Shown here piece by piece: positions 7,200 through 15,059 of a DNA stretch of 37,263 nucleotides. The translations under genes were made by a program, and so were the position numbers. The DNA is from Methylococcaceae bacterium (GTDB lineage: Bacteria; Pseudomonadota; Gammaproteobacteria; Methylococcales; Methylomonadaceae), in assembly GCA_028748685.1 (NCBI GenBank), contig JAJRDU010000214.1, positions 1 to 37,263 on the forward strand, in the 5' to 3' direction. Within the stretch, counting starts at the first letter, position 1. Each line of letters opens with the position of its first letter. Below the pieces are notes generated by a model, which made no database searches, was not told the origin of the DNA, and worked only from the letters and a program-made list of their open reading frames with translations.

Positions 7200-10199
7200 C
7201 TAAAACGCCCCGGCACTAATGCCCGCATAACCCGCCGCAGGTGTGGAAATCACATTGTTGCCCCCTGGCTGCCACTGCCATTGCCCCGAGGCCAGATGCT
7301 TGACGCATTTCCATTCGATGGCTGAATTCGTCGGCAATCCCTGGACTACGCCCGTCCATTTGGGGCTGTTGGGGCCAGGGCCGTTGTGGTTCGGCGGTGG
7401 ATTGTAGATGTATTCGTAATAGACGCTGGGCTGGAGTTTGATGGCCTTTTCCGGGTTCCAGCTACCCATGGAGGCTAGATTGCCGACGGCGTATATATTT
7501 TCCCCCAGCGCGGTCCAGCCGTTGTCGCAAACCAGATTCACGGTAGCGGTGCGCGCAACGGACTGCAGCGCCACATTAAAGGTTTTTGGCGTCGCGACAT
7601 CGCTGGTACCCGACTTAATCAGCACCAGATTGCGCTCGGCATTGAACCAGCCACTGTCAGCGGTCGCGAAGGATGCATCGGAATTTAGCTGCGGCAAGGC
7701 TACCCCGTTGAGTTTCACAGCGGTGGCTCGCGCATCCCGGACGATCAGACGAACGATGTTGTTACGCTGCGCAAGCGCACCGGAATAATTACCCACCGCC
7801 CGGTCGATGACCACTTTCACCCCATTACCGGTCTGTTGCTGAGAGATTGCGGTGCTACGCGTCTGATAGACAGGGCGCGTGTCCTGGCCATAGGCTAGCG
7901 TGGTACCGTCGTCCTCGTATAGGGAGAATTGGCTGGGTACGGTATCGGCATAGACTTGCATCAGCAGATCGCTCTGCGGAGCACCGCCTTGACGATGGCC
8001 GAATGCATCCTTGGTCTGCTCGTCCACCTGCATCATCGGGATGATCGCTCCTGCCCGGGCAAAGGCGGGCAACCTGAATATGCCCTCGATATAGGTCGGG
8101 AAATTATTCACCCATTGCCCTTCGCTATCGAACCAGTCGCGGGTATGATAGTTCACCCAGCGTCCCTTGGGTAAATAGATATTCCGTTTATATTCGCCGT
8201 GGCTGGCCACCACACCTACCAACAGGTCGCGGCCTATCAACTTTTCGTGGCCGATCTGCCGCACGTTCGGATCGTCCTGATAGTAATATACCAAGGGCGG
8301 CACCACGGGTTCTCCGGCTAGATAAGCGCGATAGGCGAGCGAGTAATAATAGGGGATCAACTCGTAACGCTGGCGGATGTTTTCGCGATTCGCACGCTGG
8401 TCGCCCACCAAATTGGGCGCGGTCTCGTAACGCAGCGATTTCTGGAAGCTGTTGTCCGTATGCGGGCGCACCGGCACATCGAACCAGGCGCCGTTGGCGA
8501 ACCACTGGGTATAGAGCTCATTCTGGTACTGCAGCTTTCCGGAGTGGCCGCCGTTGTAAGGCATGCCTTCGCGGCGGAAGCCGCCGATGTCGGAGCCGTA
8601 ATAGTCGATACCGGAAAACGACATGTGCATCTGGGCGTTCATGTGAGTCGCCAGCAAATCGAGGTTCGAACCGATATCGCCGGACCACATGGCGACGCCC
8701 CATCTATCAGACCCTGGCGCGCCGGAACGGCTGACGATGAAAGGCCTGCGGTTAATCAGGGTGTGATTCAACCTGTAGCCTTCGTAGATGGATTTGTTCC
8801 ATAAGAATGCGTACAGATTATGGATGTCGCCATGGGTATTTTTCGGGCCGGCGGATGTCGTTTCAACGCCATGATAACAAGCGGTACCATCGTATTTTTC
8901 CGGTTCACCCAAATCCGTCCAGTGCGCCGTTACGCCGTTGATTGCCAGATTCGGCAGACGCCGGTTGTTGTGTACCCAAGCGCCGGCATCCGGATTGGAC
9001 CAGTCTATCATCGCCGCCTGGCCGAACCAGTTGCTGAGAATGACCGACGACTGGGCTGAGGGATCACATTGGCTTGCGGTTCTGCCGTAGGCAAACATGC
9101 CTCCGGCTCCGTTCATCTGCGCGTAAGTAATGGTATTCTGGCTCACATAGGATTCTTCGATGGCCACCAAGCCAATATCGTCCTGGGCAAGGGCGTCGAT
9201 GTGGTTTTCGGGAGCGGGAAAATTAGCGAGGTCCCAATCCAGCCTTCCCATGGCGCTATCCGGGCTACCAGCCTGCACGCCGCCGAACCACTGCAAATCT
9301 AGCACGAAGCCATCCTGCGGAAAATTGGTTTGCTTCAGGCCATCGCGCAGTTTGCCGACCTGATCCCAGTTCTGGTAACCGAACTCGGACACCCACAAAC
9401 CGAAAGCCTTACGTGGCGGAACCGGCGGCGTGCCAACCAGCTCCATATAATCCTTGCGCAAATCAGGCAGATTCGGCCCCGACATCACATAAAAACGAAT
9501 CTGGTCGCCCCACATGCGCAGCTGCCACGGATCGCTGTTGAAATCCCAGCGCTGCTTGTAAACATTGTCCAGCAACAGCGCATAATTCAGGCCATTATTG
9601 CCCAGCGCATACATCACCGGGAAGTGAACGTTTCCCACCATCCCGGCCTGACCGAACGGCATGAAGCCATTTCCGTGCACTTGCTCCTGACCACTCGGTT
9701 GCTCCTCGCGCACCTTATGCTGCAACCAATCGCCATCCGCAGAACCCAAAACCTTGAATTGCTGGCCCAACCCGTAAACGTTGGTAATCTGCCCCTTGGC
9801 GAGACTCAATCCCTTCCAGTCTTTGTCGAGATCCCGCGGACAAATCGTCGTCAGTGCCTGCTGAGTGTCCTTATAGGTCAGCGCCAGGCACAGACTCTGC
9901 GCATCCACCGCGATCTTGAATTCAGCCGTTTCTATTACATTGCCCTGCTGCGAATAAGTGGCTGGACCGTGGTAATCGGTCTTGTGTATTGTCGGCGAGG
10001 TGTACAGCGGCGACGTGACATCAGGTCCAGGCCCAGTGGCGGAAAGCTCGAAGTGAATCAGATCGTCGTCCAGCGCTTCCACCATCAAATAGCGATTGCC
10101 GGAGACGAACTTCGCATGCTGAACCGCTGCCTGAAGCGTATTGCTCGCCAGCAACAACAGGGACAACAGCCAAATACCTATAAAGTGGATTGATTTCAT
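7200..10199 (-). CDS. Secreted GH31 alpha-glycosidase with C-terminal CBM20 starch-binding domain
   Basis: A 999-residue exported enzyme. The chosen ATG at 10199 follows AGAGGAG at proper spacing and begins a clear signal peptide (MKSIHFIG, a leucine-rich core, then LQA). A longer frame upstream would bury that signal. The GH31 barrel shows HWTDLGEP with the probable nucleophile D429, and SRSGAPGS...MWSGDIGSN with the probable acid/base D508. Beta-sandwich modules follow. Residues ~880-985 (ENIYAVGNLASMGSWNP, then a W-rich end) are a CBM20 starch-binding fold. The enzyme probably acts on alpha-glucans (glycogen or starch) outside the cytoplasm, as an alpha-glucosidase or transglucosylase. The exact reaction cannot be read from sequence. 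It stands alone, with no transport genes beside it. Confidence 0.88.
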   Translation of the reverse strand: MKSIHFIGIWLLSLLLLASNTLQAAVQHAKFVSGNRYLMVEALDDDLIHFELSATGPGPDVTSPLYTSPTIHKTDYHGPATYSQQGNVIETAEFKIAVDAQSLCLALTYKDTQQALTTICPRDLDKDWKGLSLAKGQITNVYGLGQQFKVLGSADGDWLQHKVREEQPSGQEQVHGNGFMPFGQAGMVGNVHFPVMYALGNNGLNYALLLDNVYKQRWDFNSDPWQLRMWGDQIRFYVMSGPNLPDLRKDYMELVGTPPVPPRKAFGLWVSEFGYQNWDQVGKLRDGLKQTNFPQDGFVLDLQWFGGVQAGSPDSAMGRLDWDLANFPAPENHIDALAQDDIGLVAIEESYVSQNTITYAQMNGAGGMFAYGRTASQCDPSAQSSVILSNWFGQAAMIDWSNPDAGAWVHNNRRLPNLAINGVTAHWTDLGEPEKYDGTACYHGVETTSAGPKNTHGDIHNLYAFLWNKSIYEGYRLNHTLINRRPFIVSRSGAPGSDRWGVAMWSGDIGSNLDLLATHMNAQMHMSFSGIDYYGSDIGGFRREGMPYNGGHSGKLQYQNELYTQWFANGAWFDVPVRPHTDNSFQKSLRYETAPNLVGDQRANRENIRQRYELIPYYYSLAYRAYLAGEPVVPPLVYYYQDDPNVRQIGHEKLIGRDLLVGVVASHGEYKRNIYLPKGRWVNYHTRDWFDSEGQWVNNFPTYIEGIFRLPAFARAGAIIPMMQVDEQTKDAFGHRQGGAPQSDLLMQVYADTVPSQFSLYEDDGTTLAYGQDTRPVYQTRSTAISQQQTGNGVKVVIDRAVGNYSGALAQRNNIVRLIVRDARATAVKLNGVALPQLNSDASFATADSGWFNAERNLVLIKSGTSDVATPKTFNVALQSVARTATVNLVCDNGWTALGENIYAVGNLASMGSWNPEKAIKLQPSVYYEYIYNPPPNHNGPGPNSPKWTGVVQGLPTNSAIEWKCVKHLASGQWQWQPGGNNVISTPAAGYAGISAGAF

Positions 10200-10856
10200 G
10201 TGGCTATACTCCTCTAATAACGAATTGACCGCGACCAGATAGACTCGCCCCCGGCGGCTACCGGTGGACAAAAAACCCATTTCTAATTTTGAATTCAGCC
10301 CATCGTGGGAAACGGACTAAATACACTTTTTGCACTTCACATTTCGGCACATTGCTTACCTCTCCCACGGGGAGGGGACTAATGCAATGCCCTTAAGTTA
10401 TGAATTAACCGTTCGCCTTTAAGCCCTGTGGGTAGTGAGCCTGTCGAAGGGTGAATGGTTAAGCCGCTCATGGTTCGACAAGGCTCTCCTGAGCGTCGTC
10501 GAAGGGCTCACCACTAACGGCTTAACTGAATGGCACTGGGGCTGGGGTGAGCTCATCAATAAACCGAAGTTTGAAACACTAAGACTATGCCTCTCATAAC
10601 CCAGCTAAAAATGATCAATCCTATCCGACGTAGGACCGCTCAATAAGCAAGTTAACCAATCAAGCGGCTGATTTTTTTACTAGAATAATGCTCCCGATAT
10701 TCGCTTCCGTCAAGATTGATTAAGGTCCAACCACCTGCGTTTCTTCGACAGTCTTGAGGGCGTTTTTTATATACAAATATTTGAGTATTGGGCCGAAGCG
10801 TGATCTTGTTCGGCTGTCCATGCCATGCAGCCAGCCGATCAACCCGCTGGCACTAT
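10200..10856. other. Spacer with dispersed intergenic repeats
   Basis: 657 bp between two minus-strand genes, with no credible ORF. It holds the ribosome binding site of the GH31 gene at its left edge and repeat material around 10361-10381 (CTCTCCC...GGGAGG type) and 10430-10530 (listed separately). The remainder, 10530-10856, is ordinary sequence in which I saw no clear terminator for the operon ending at 10857. Confidence 0.5.
10430..10530. repeat. REP-like palindromic repeat cluster
   Basis: Contains GGTTAAGCCG (10458-10467) and its inverse CGGCTTAAC (10519-10527) flanking internal copies of the GTTCGACAAGGCTC / CTGTCGAAGGG motif in opposite orientation. This TTCGAC-based unit is a widespread type of extragenic palindrome in Pseudomonadota. 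It is not coding. Confidence 0.65.
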
Positions 10857-12824
10857 TCAGGCAACGACGACCCTGTTGCGTCCGGAATGCTTAGCCTCAT
10901 AGAGTGCCCGATCGGCACGGACAAGAATCGCTCCGATGGTAAACTCTTCCCGCCCCAAGGTGGCCACGCCAATGGAGGTCGTGAAACGAAGCGGCGGGTT
11001 CTCGCCAACGGGCACTTTGACGGACGCCACCGCCCGACACAAGCGCTCGGCGACTTCCAAGGCTTCCTTGCTCCCGGTTTCCGGTAAGAGGATAGCGAAC
11101 TCCTCTCCGCCCAAGCGGCCGATCAAATCTTCCGCGCGCAAAGTAACCGTACTGACCTGTACAAATTTCTGCAAGACCAGATCCCCAACCTGATGCCCGT
11201 AACTATCGTTGACGCCTTTGAAATTGTCTAGATCGAGCATTAACAACGAAACCTCCAGTTTGTAGCGGTGAGCTCGCGCCAATTCGTGCTCGGCCAACTT
11301 CAGGAAATACCGCCGATTGGCGCAGCCGGTAAGCGGATCGGTGTGCGCTTCCTGTTCGAGCTTCCATTCCAGCTCCTTGCGGTCGGTAATATCCTGAATC
11401 ACGCCCAATAACTGGGCTCGCTGCACTCCTGTGTAGCCTTGAGCGGCCTTAACGGTTTGCGCCCGCACGTCAACTCCGAGCAATATCACTTCGCCTATGC
11501 CATGCAGCACACGCCCTCGTCCATCGGGCATGACGACTCTGAACTCGATGTCGAAGCGGCGGCCATCACGAGCCACTTTGATATGACTCGCCACTCTCTC
11601 CCTGTCATCAGCATGTATTGCCTGGAGAAACAAATCATAGCTGGGGATAATCGTTTCCGGCTCGTAACCGAGAATGCGGAAAGTCTCATCGGACCACTGG
11701 ACATCCCCTGTGTCCAGATCCATTTCCCAATGCCCGAGGCGCGCCATGGTTTGCGCCATGGTCAGGCTTCGTTCTCTCTTCCTTAGCGCCTCTTCGGTTT
11801 CCTTGATTCGCCTGTAGGTGCGCGCATTGTCGATAGCCAAACCGGCAACACCGGCGATGGAGATCGCCAAATTGAGGTAACGGGTGAGATATTCAGGAAA
11901 CGCGAAATGATCGACAACCACGACGCCAAGCGTTTCGCCCGCCCTGAAGATACGCAATAGGAAGCCCGACTGAGATTCCATCCAGGCCCAGTTATTATTC
12001 AAAGTTCGGACTTGCCTAAATAGATCGTCTGGCAGCGTATCGTCACATTGCGCAACACCACCCTCGAAGCGCACGTAGTAAAAGTCTTGCGGCGCGAACA
12101 ACATGTGAAACAGCTCTTCGATGGCGGCGATGGTTTCCCGCTCATCCTTCATTAACGGTAGCCGCCCCAAAAAATCCATCGCCGCTTTATGATCGGCCAG
12201 TTCGCGGGCAAAGTTACGTTCCTGCTCGCTCGCATCCTGTTGCGCTTCTCGCAGACGCCACTCCGCCACCAGACCGGCGAGCAGTTGGCGAATGTAATCG
12301 ATGCCTACGGCCATTCGACTAGCCGGGATATTGAGCACATTGGCTAGCTCGGCAAGCTTACTCGGCGCATCGACGACAACACCCGTATCCAGCAATACCA
12401 GTTCGCTGGCAAAGTCTTGAAAGAATCCCGCCGCGCTTCCCTCGTCGAATCCCATCTCGCTCAGATTCCCGCGCCAGTCAACCAACCAAGCCGGTGTGAT
12501 CAGGTACGCCCCGCGGGCGATCGCATCACTAACTAGGGTGCTACCCGCTAATAAATCGAAGCAATTCTCCAGCGACATCTGCGTTAGCGGCGGCCAACCA
12601 ACCGGTGGGTCGCCAAGTTCTTTCAAGCAGGAACGCCCGAAAAGAATCACCTGAGTGCAGCCTTCCCCCAACAAGTACCCTAGTTCGTCCCAACTAAGCG
12701 GGGGACGGCCACAGCGGGAAGGAAAGGCGGCGACGCCGACGTCGGACCAGCCCTCGGCTACGATCACGGCCTCGACCTCGGGTTGAAAGTTACGGCAGCA
12801 GAGGATGCATAGTTTTCCGGACAT
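10857..12824 (-). CDS. Diguanylate cyclase with DUF1638-like, GAF-like and PAS sensor domains
   Basis: A 655-residue cytoplasmic protein. Residues 1-200 resemble DUF1638, a domain encoded beside corrinoid methyltransferases: ILFGRSCLKEL, NCFDLLAGS and GAYLITPAWL match that family's pattern. Residues ~215-345 look GAF-like and end in a helix. Residues ~360-490 are a PAS_3/PAC unit (LGHWEMDLDTGDVQWSD to GVIQDITDRKELE). The rest is GGDEF with the active-site motif GGEEF at 572-576 and an RxxD product-inhibition site (RAED) five residues upstream, so it should make c-di-GMP and be feedback-inhibited. The ATG at 12824 lies 4 bp after the UroD-like stop, so the gene closes the operon. A longer frame to 12926 would overlap that gene and is rejected. 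The DUF1638 assignment is by motif only. Confidence 0.85.
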   Translation of the reverse strand: MSGKLCILCCRNFQPEVEAVIVAEGWSDVGVAAFPSRCGRPPLSWDELGYLLGEGCTQVILFGRSCLKELGDPPVGWPPLTQMSLENCFDLLAGSTLVSDAIARGAYLITPAWLVDWRGNLSEMGFDEGSAAGFFQDFASELVLLDTGVVVDAPSKLAELANVLNIPASRMAVGIDYIRQLLAGLVAEWRLREAQQDASEQERNFARELADHKAAMDFLGRLPLMKDERETIAAIEELFHMLFAPQDFYYVRFEGGVAQCDDTLPDDLFRQVRTLNNNWAWMESQSGFLLRIFRAGETLGVVVVDHFAFPEYLTRYLNLAISIAGVAGLAIDNARTYRRIKETEEALRKRERSLTMAQTMARLGHWEMDLDTGDVQWSDETFRILGYEPETIIPSYDLFLQAIHADDRERVASHIKVARDGRRFDIEFRVVMPDGRGRVLHGIGEVILLGVDVRAQTVKAAQGYTGVQRAQLLGVIQDITDRKELEWKLEQEAHTDPLTGCANRRYFLKLAEHELARAHRYKLEVSLLMLDLDNFKGVNDSYGHQVGDLVLQKFVQVSTVTLRAEDLIGRLGGEEFAILLPETGSKEALEVAERLCRAVASVKVPVGENPPLRFTTSIGVATLGREEFTIGAILVRADRALYEAKHSGRNRVVVA

Positions 12825-12828
12825 GGCG

Positions 12829-13866
12829 TTATTCCAGCCAATCCAGAGGATAGCGCCCCCATCGGTCCAAGGCATCGCGTATCGCCAACAGGACATCGTC
12901 CGGCACTTGCCATGGAATTTCGCCATGGTTATCGGAAAGTATGAAACCGCCGCCGCGCCCAGCCTTGGCGATAGCCGTCTTCACCTCGCTCTCAGCCTGC
13001 GCCGCCGTCCAGCGCCTCATTTCCACGCCGTTGAGGTTGCCGATCAGCGTAAATCGGTTGCGCGCGGCGGCTTTCCAGTCGGCCAGATCTTCGAGCGCGC
13101 TGACTCCGACCGCCGCCGTCCCGGTAGCCAGGAGGTCGTCGACAATACCCAAACCCCGCCCCGAAGCAAGATGGGTTGCCGCCGGCCCCTGAATTTGGCG
13201 CAGCGTTTCCACGGCCACCCGATGCCCGGTTTTCAGATACAGCTCGCGCGGAATATTCGTCGTGGAAGATAAAGGATCGAAATAGCAGATCGCCGTAGCA
13301 CCAGCCGCCATTTGGGCATTGGCCCACTCCAGACAAAAAGTCTGATTGACCGCCATCAGCCGGGCGAACCGCACCGGCTGCTCATAAATCAACTCGATGT
13401 AACGGTCGAACCCCATCTGCATGACCGGCAGGGAAAAAGGAGAAATTGCCACGCCGATGATAGGCACCGTGTCGCCCACCCTTTCCTTAAGCCCACGTAT
13501 GGTTTCCAGTCCGCGAACCAGACCCGCTGCCTCCATCACCCGCGGCGGCTCCAGGTAGTCGATGTCCTCGTCATGGCGAATGATCGGTTCCCCGGCATTG
13601 GGCGGCCCATTGTCGAAAAAAAGAGTATCGCCACCGAACGCCTCGACTTCGAGCGACGCGTAATAGAATGCCGACAGGCAGTCGCCACGGTATTTGGCCA
13701 GTAAACGAATCTGCCCCTCGACCACATATTCGGCGCGCGAAAAGTATTCGCGGATGCTCAGGCCCAGTTCCTTGGCCCCGTGCATGGTGGGAAAAAGAAA
13801 CAAGGGCACCCGATCCGGCTCTTGCTGGCCCATGGCGGTCAATACCCTTTGCATTGCCGTCATCAT
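12829..13866 (-). CDS. Uroporphyrinogen decarboxylase-fold (MtaA/CmuA-like) protein
   Basis: 345 residues with the UroD/methylcobamide methyltransferase fold: N-terminal MQRVLTAMGQQEPDRVP, central LSSTTNIPRELY and a C-terminal barrel strand. Genuine HemE features are not obvious, and pairing with a corrinoid protein argues for methyl transfer. The zinc site of MtaA/CmuA enzymes (HxC and a later Cys) is not conserved: the first position reads H232-L-A234, and the later one is SDNHGEIP (D312, N313, H314, E316). Metal binding, if any, must use other residues. The start ATG overlaps the corrinoid gene stop as ATGA, and the stop lies 4 bp before the diguanylate cyclase. The substrate is unknown. 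Confidence 0.85.
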   Translation of the reverse strand: MMTAMQRVLTAMGQQEPDRVPLFLFPTMHGAKELGLSIREYFSRAEYVVEGQIRLLAKYRGDCLSAFYYASLEVEAFGGDTLFFDNGPPNAGEPIIRHDEDIDYLEPPRVMEAAGLVRGLETIRGLKERVGDTVPIIGVAISPFSLPVMQMGFDRYIELIYEQPVRFARLMAVNQTFCLEWANAQMAAGATAICYFDPLSSTTNIPRELYLKTGHRVAVETLRQIQGPAATHLASGRGLGIVDDLLATGTAAVGVSALEDLADWKAAARNRFTLIGNLNGVEMRRWTAAQAESEVKTAIAKAGRGGGFILSDNHGEIPWQVPDDVLLAIRDALDRWGRYPLDWLE

Positions 13867-14495
13867 GCCGCCTCCTCGCGCCAGCGCTGCACTATCGTCA
13901 CGGCATCGGCCGCATTACACCCCATGGCATCGGCGCCTACCTCGCGCCATAGTTCGGAATCGAATAGGAAAGGCGCGCCGCCCACGACGATGCGCACTTG
14001 TGCGCCTCTGGCATCCAACGCCGCTCTCAACGTTTTCACCTTGAGCGCCGCGGGCAACATCAGGACGGAAACCAGCAGATATTTCACGCCATCGGCCAGG
14101 ATGCGCCCGACCAGCGCATCAACATCCATGCGGCCGTAATCAAGCACATCGAACCCACTGGCCTGCATGACGGACAATACGATACGCTTGCCGAGCGTGT
14201 GATAATCGTTGAGCACGACGATAGCCATCGGAGGGTAAGCTTTTCGCTCCACGGCCATTGCCGGGAGCACACGTTCTACGATGTCCTCGCAGATGCGGCT
14301 CGCCATGTAAATTTGGGACAAGGCAATTTTGCCAGCACTCCACTCATCTCCCAGCCGGATCAATAACGGCGTTATCAGTTCCTCGACGACCTGCATAGGT
14401 ACCTTCTGGCTGATAGCTTGTTGGAAAAGAGCCTCTACCCGAGGACGATCCAGCAACGCCAGTGCTTCATAAAACTCTAGTGCCAATTTATCCAT
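13863..14495 (-). CDS. Corrinoid (B12-binding) protein, MtaC/MtbC type
   Basis: A 210-residue methyl carrier. Residues 1-85 are the helical cap domain. The B12-binding domain follows with the base-off signature DxHxxG (D97-Y-H99-T-L-G102, H99 being the likely lower cobalt ligand), then SVL at 143-145 and VVGGAPF with G172-G173. The ATG at 14495 is chosen because AAGGAG precedes it at good spacing. An upstream ATG at 14528 in frame lacks one. This is the first gene of the operon, and its stop overlaps the UroD-like start. No cobalamin riboswitch (B12 box) was seen upstream. It should carry a methyl group between a donor and the UroD-like partner, or serve as a corrinoid sensor. Its donor-specific methyltransferase is not in the window. 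Confidence 0.9.
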   Translation of the reverse strand: MDKLALEFYEALALLDRPRVEALFQQAISQKVPMQVVEELITPLLIRLGDEWSAGKIALSQIYMASRICEDIVERVLPAMAVERKAYPPMAIVVLNDYHTLGKRIVLSVMQASGFDVLDYGRMDVDALVGRILADGVKYLLVSVLMLPAALKVKTLRAALDARGAQVRIVVGGAPFLFDSELWREVGADAMGCNAADAVTIVQRWREEAA

Positions 14496-15059
14496 CCCAC
14501 TCCTTATGTAGGCCTTGACTGACGCCATAAACGATCGTTAACGGTCAAATTTCGCCTTCAATCAGCATGCAAAAACCGGCTTTTACCAGTCAAAATGAAA
14601 ATCAAACCTCAACGTCCCAATCAGCCAACACGCCAAAACGACCCGCTGTAGAGGTTAAATTTCCATGTAAACCGCAAAAAATCTTGCCGACACATTCGAT
14701 ATAGGATCATAAACTGATTCGGTATCTGCTTCCAATCGCATATCGAATCAGACCTTCACTTGCTGGCTTGCCGGATAGCCGGAATGACGGCGCAGCTGTA
14801 AGCGTATTCCTACTCAACCAGTCACTGGTGATGTTATTTTCAATTTCAGTCCATGGCCCCAAACCAAAACATCGACAAGAAATGCTCGCCATGCGCACCT
14901 TGCCCGAAAGCAGTTTCACCCGGCACAAGCCACAGGTGCCGGAACGGCAGGTGCTTTGGCAGGGGAACAATGACGTCTTGGGCGCTTATGAATGATCCGG
15001 CCGCTCGTTGCCCGGAACACGAGACTTAGCGAACGACCAATACAGAAAAGCCGCCATGC
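14496..15059. other. Spacer upstream of the corrinoid operon, with a gene remnant
   Basis: 564 bp between minus-strand genes. It should contain the promoter of the corrinoid operon (I could not fix boxes with confidence) and holds the ferredoxin-domain remnant at 14890-14985. Around 14758-14795 is a short repeat-like segment (GCCGGATAGCCGGAATGACG) of a type common in intergenic regions. Confidence 0.5.
14890..14985 (-). pseudogene. Remnant of a plant-type [2Fe-2S] ferredoxin domain
   Basis: In one frame, bounded by an upstream TAA, the translation reads PCQSTCRSGTCGLC followed by RVKLLSGKVRM. The C-x4-C-x2-C spacing and the following R-V-K-L-x-S-G-x-V-R-M are typical of plant-type ferredoxin domains found in oxidoreductases. 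The fourth cluster cysteine and the rest of the domain are missing. The sequence after the motif runs into repeat-like DNA, and there is no start codon or ribosome binding site. It is therefore a decayed fragment, transferred or left behind by a deletion. It is not the N-terminal domain of a corrinoid activator (RACo/RamA), whose cysteine spacing differs. Confidence 0.65.

Noticed and set aside
12825-12926. Longer N-terminus for the diguanylate cyclase
   Set aside because: It would overlap the UroD-like gene by nearly 100 bp; the ATG at 12824 fits the operon spacing and the domain start.
14496-14890. Cobalamin riboswitch ahead of the corrinoid operon
   Set aside because: No B12 box or the expected long structured leader was recognised.
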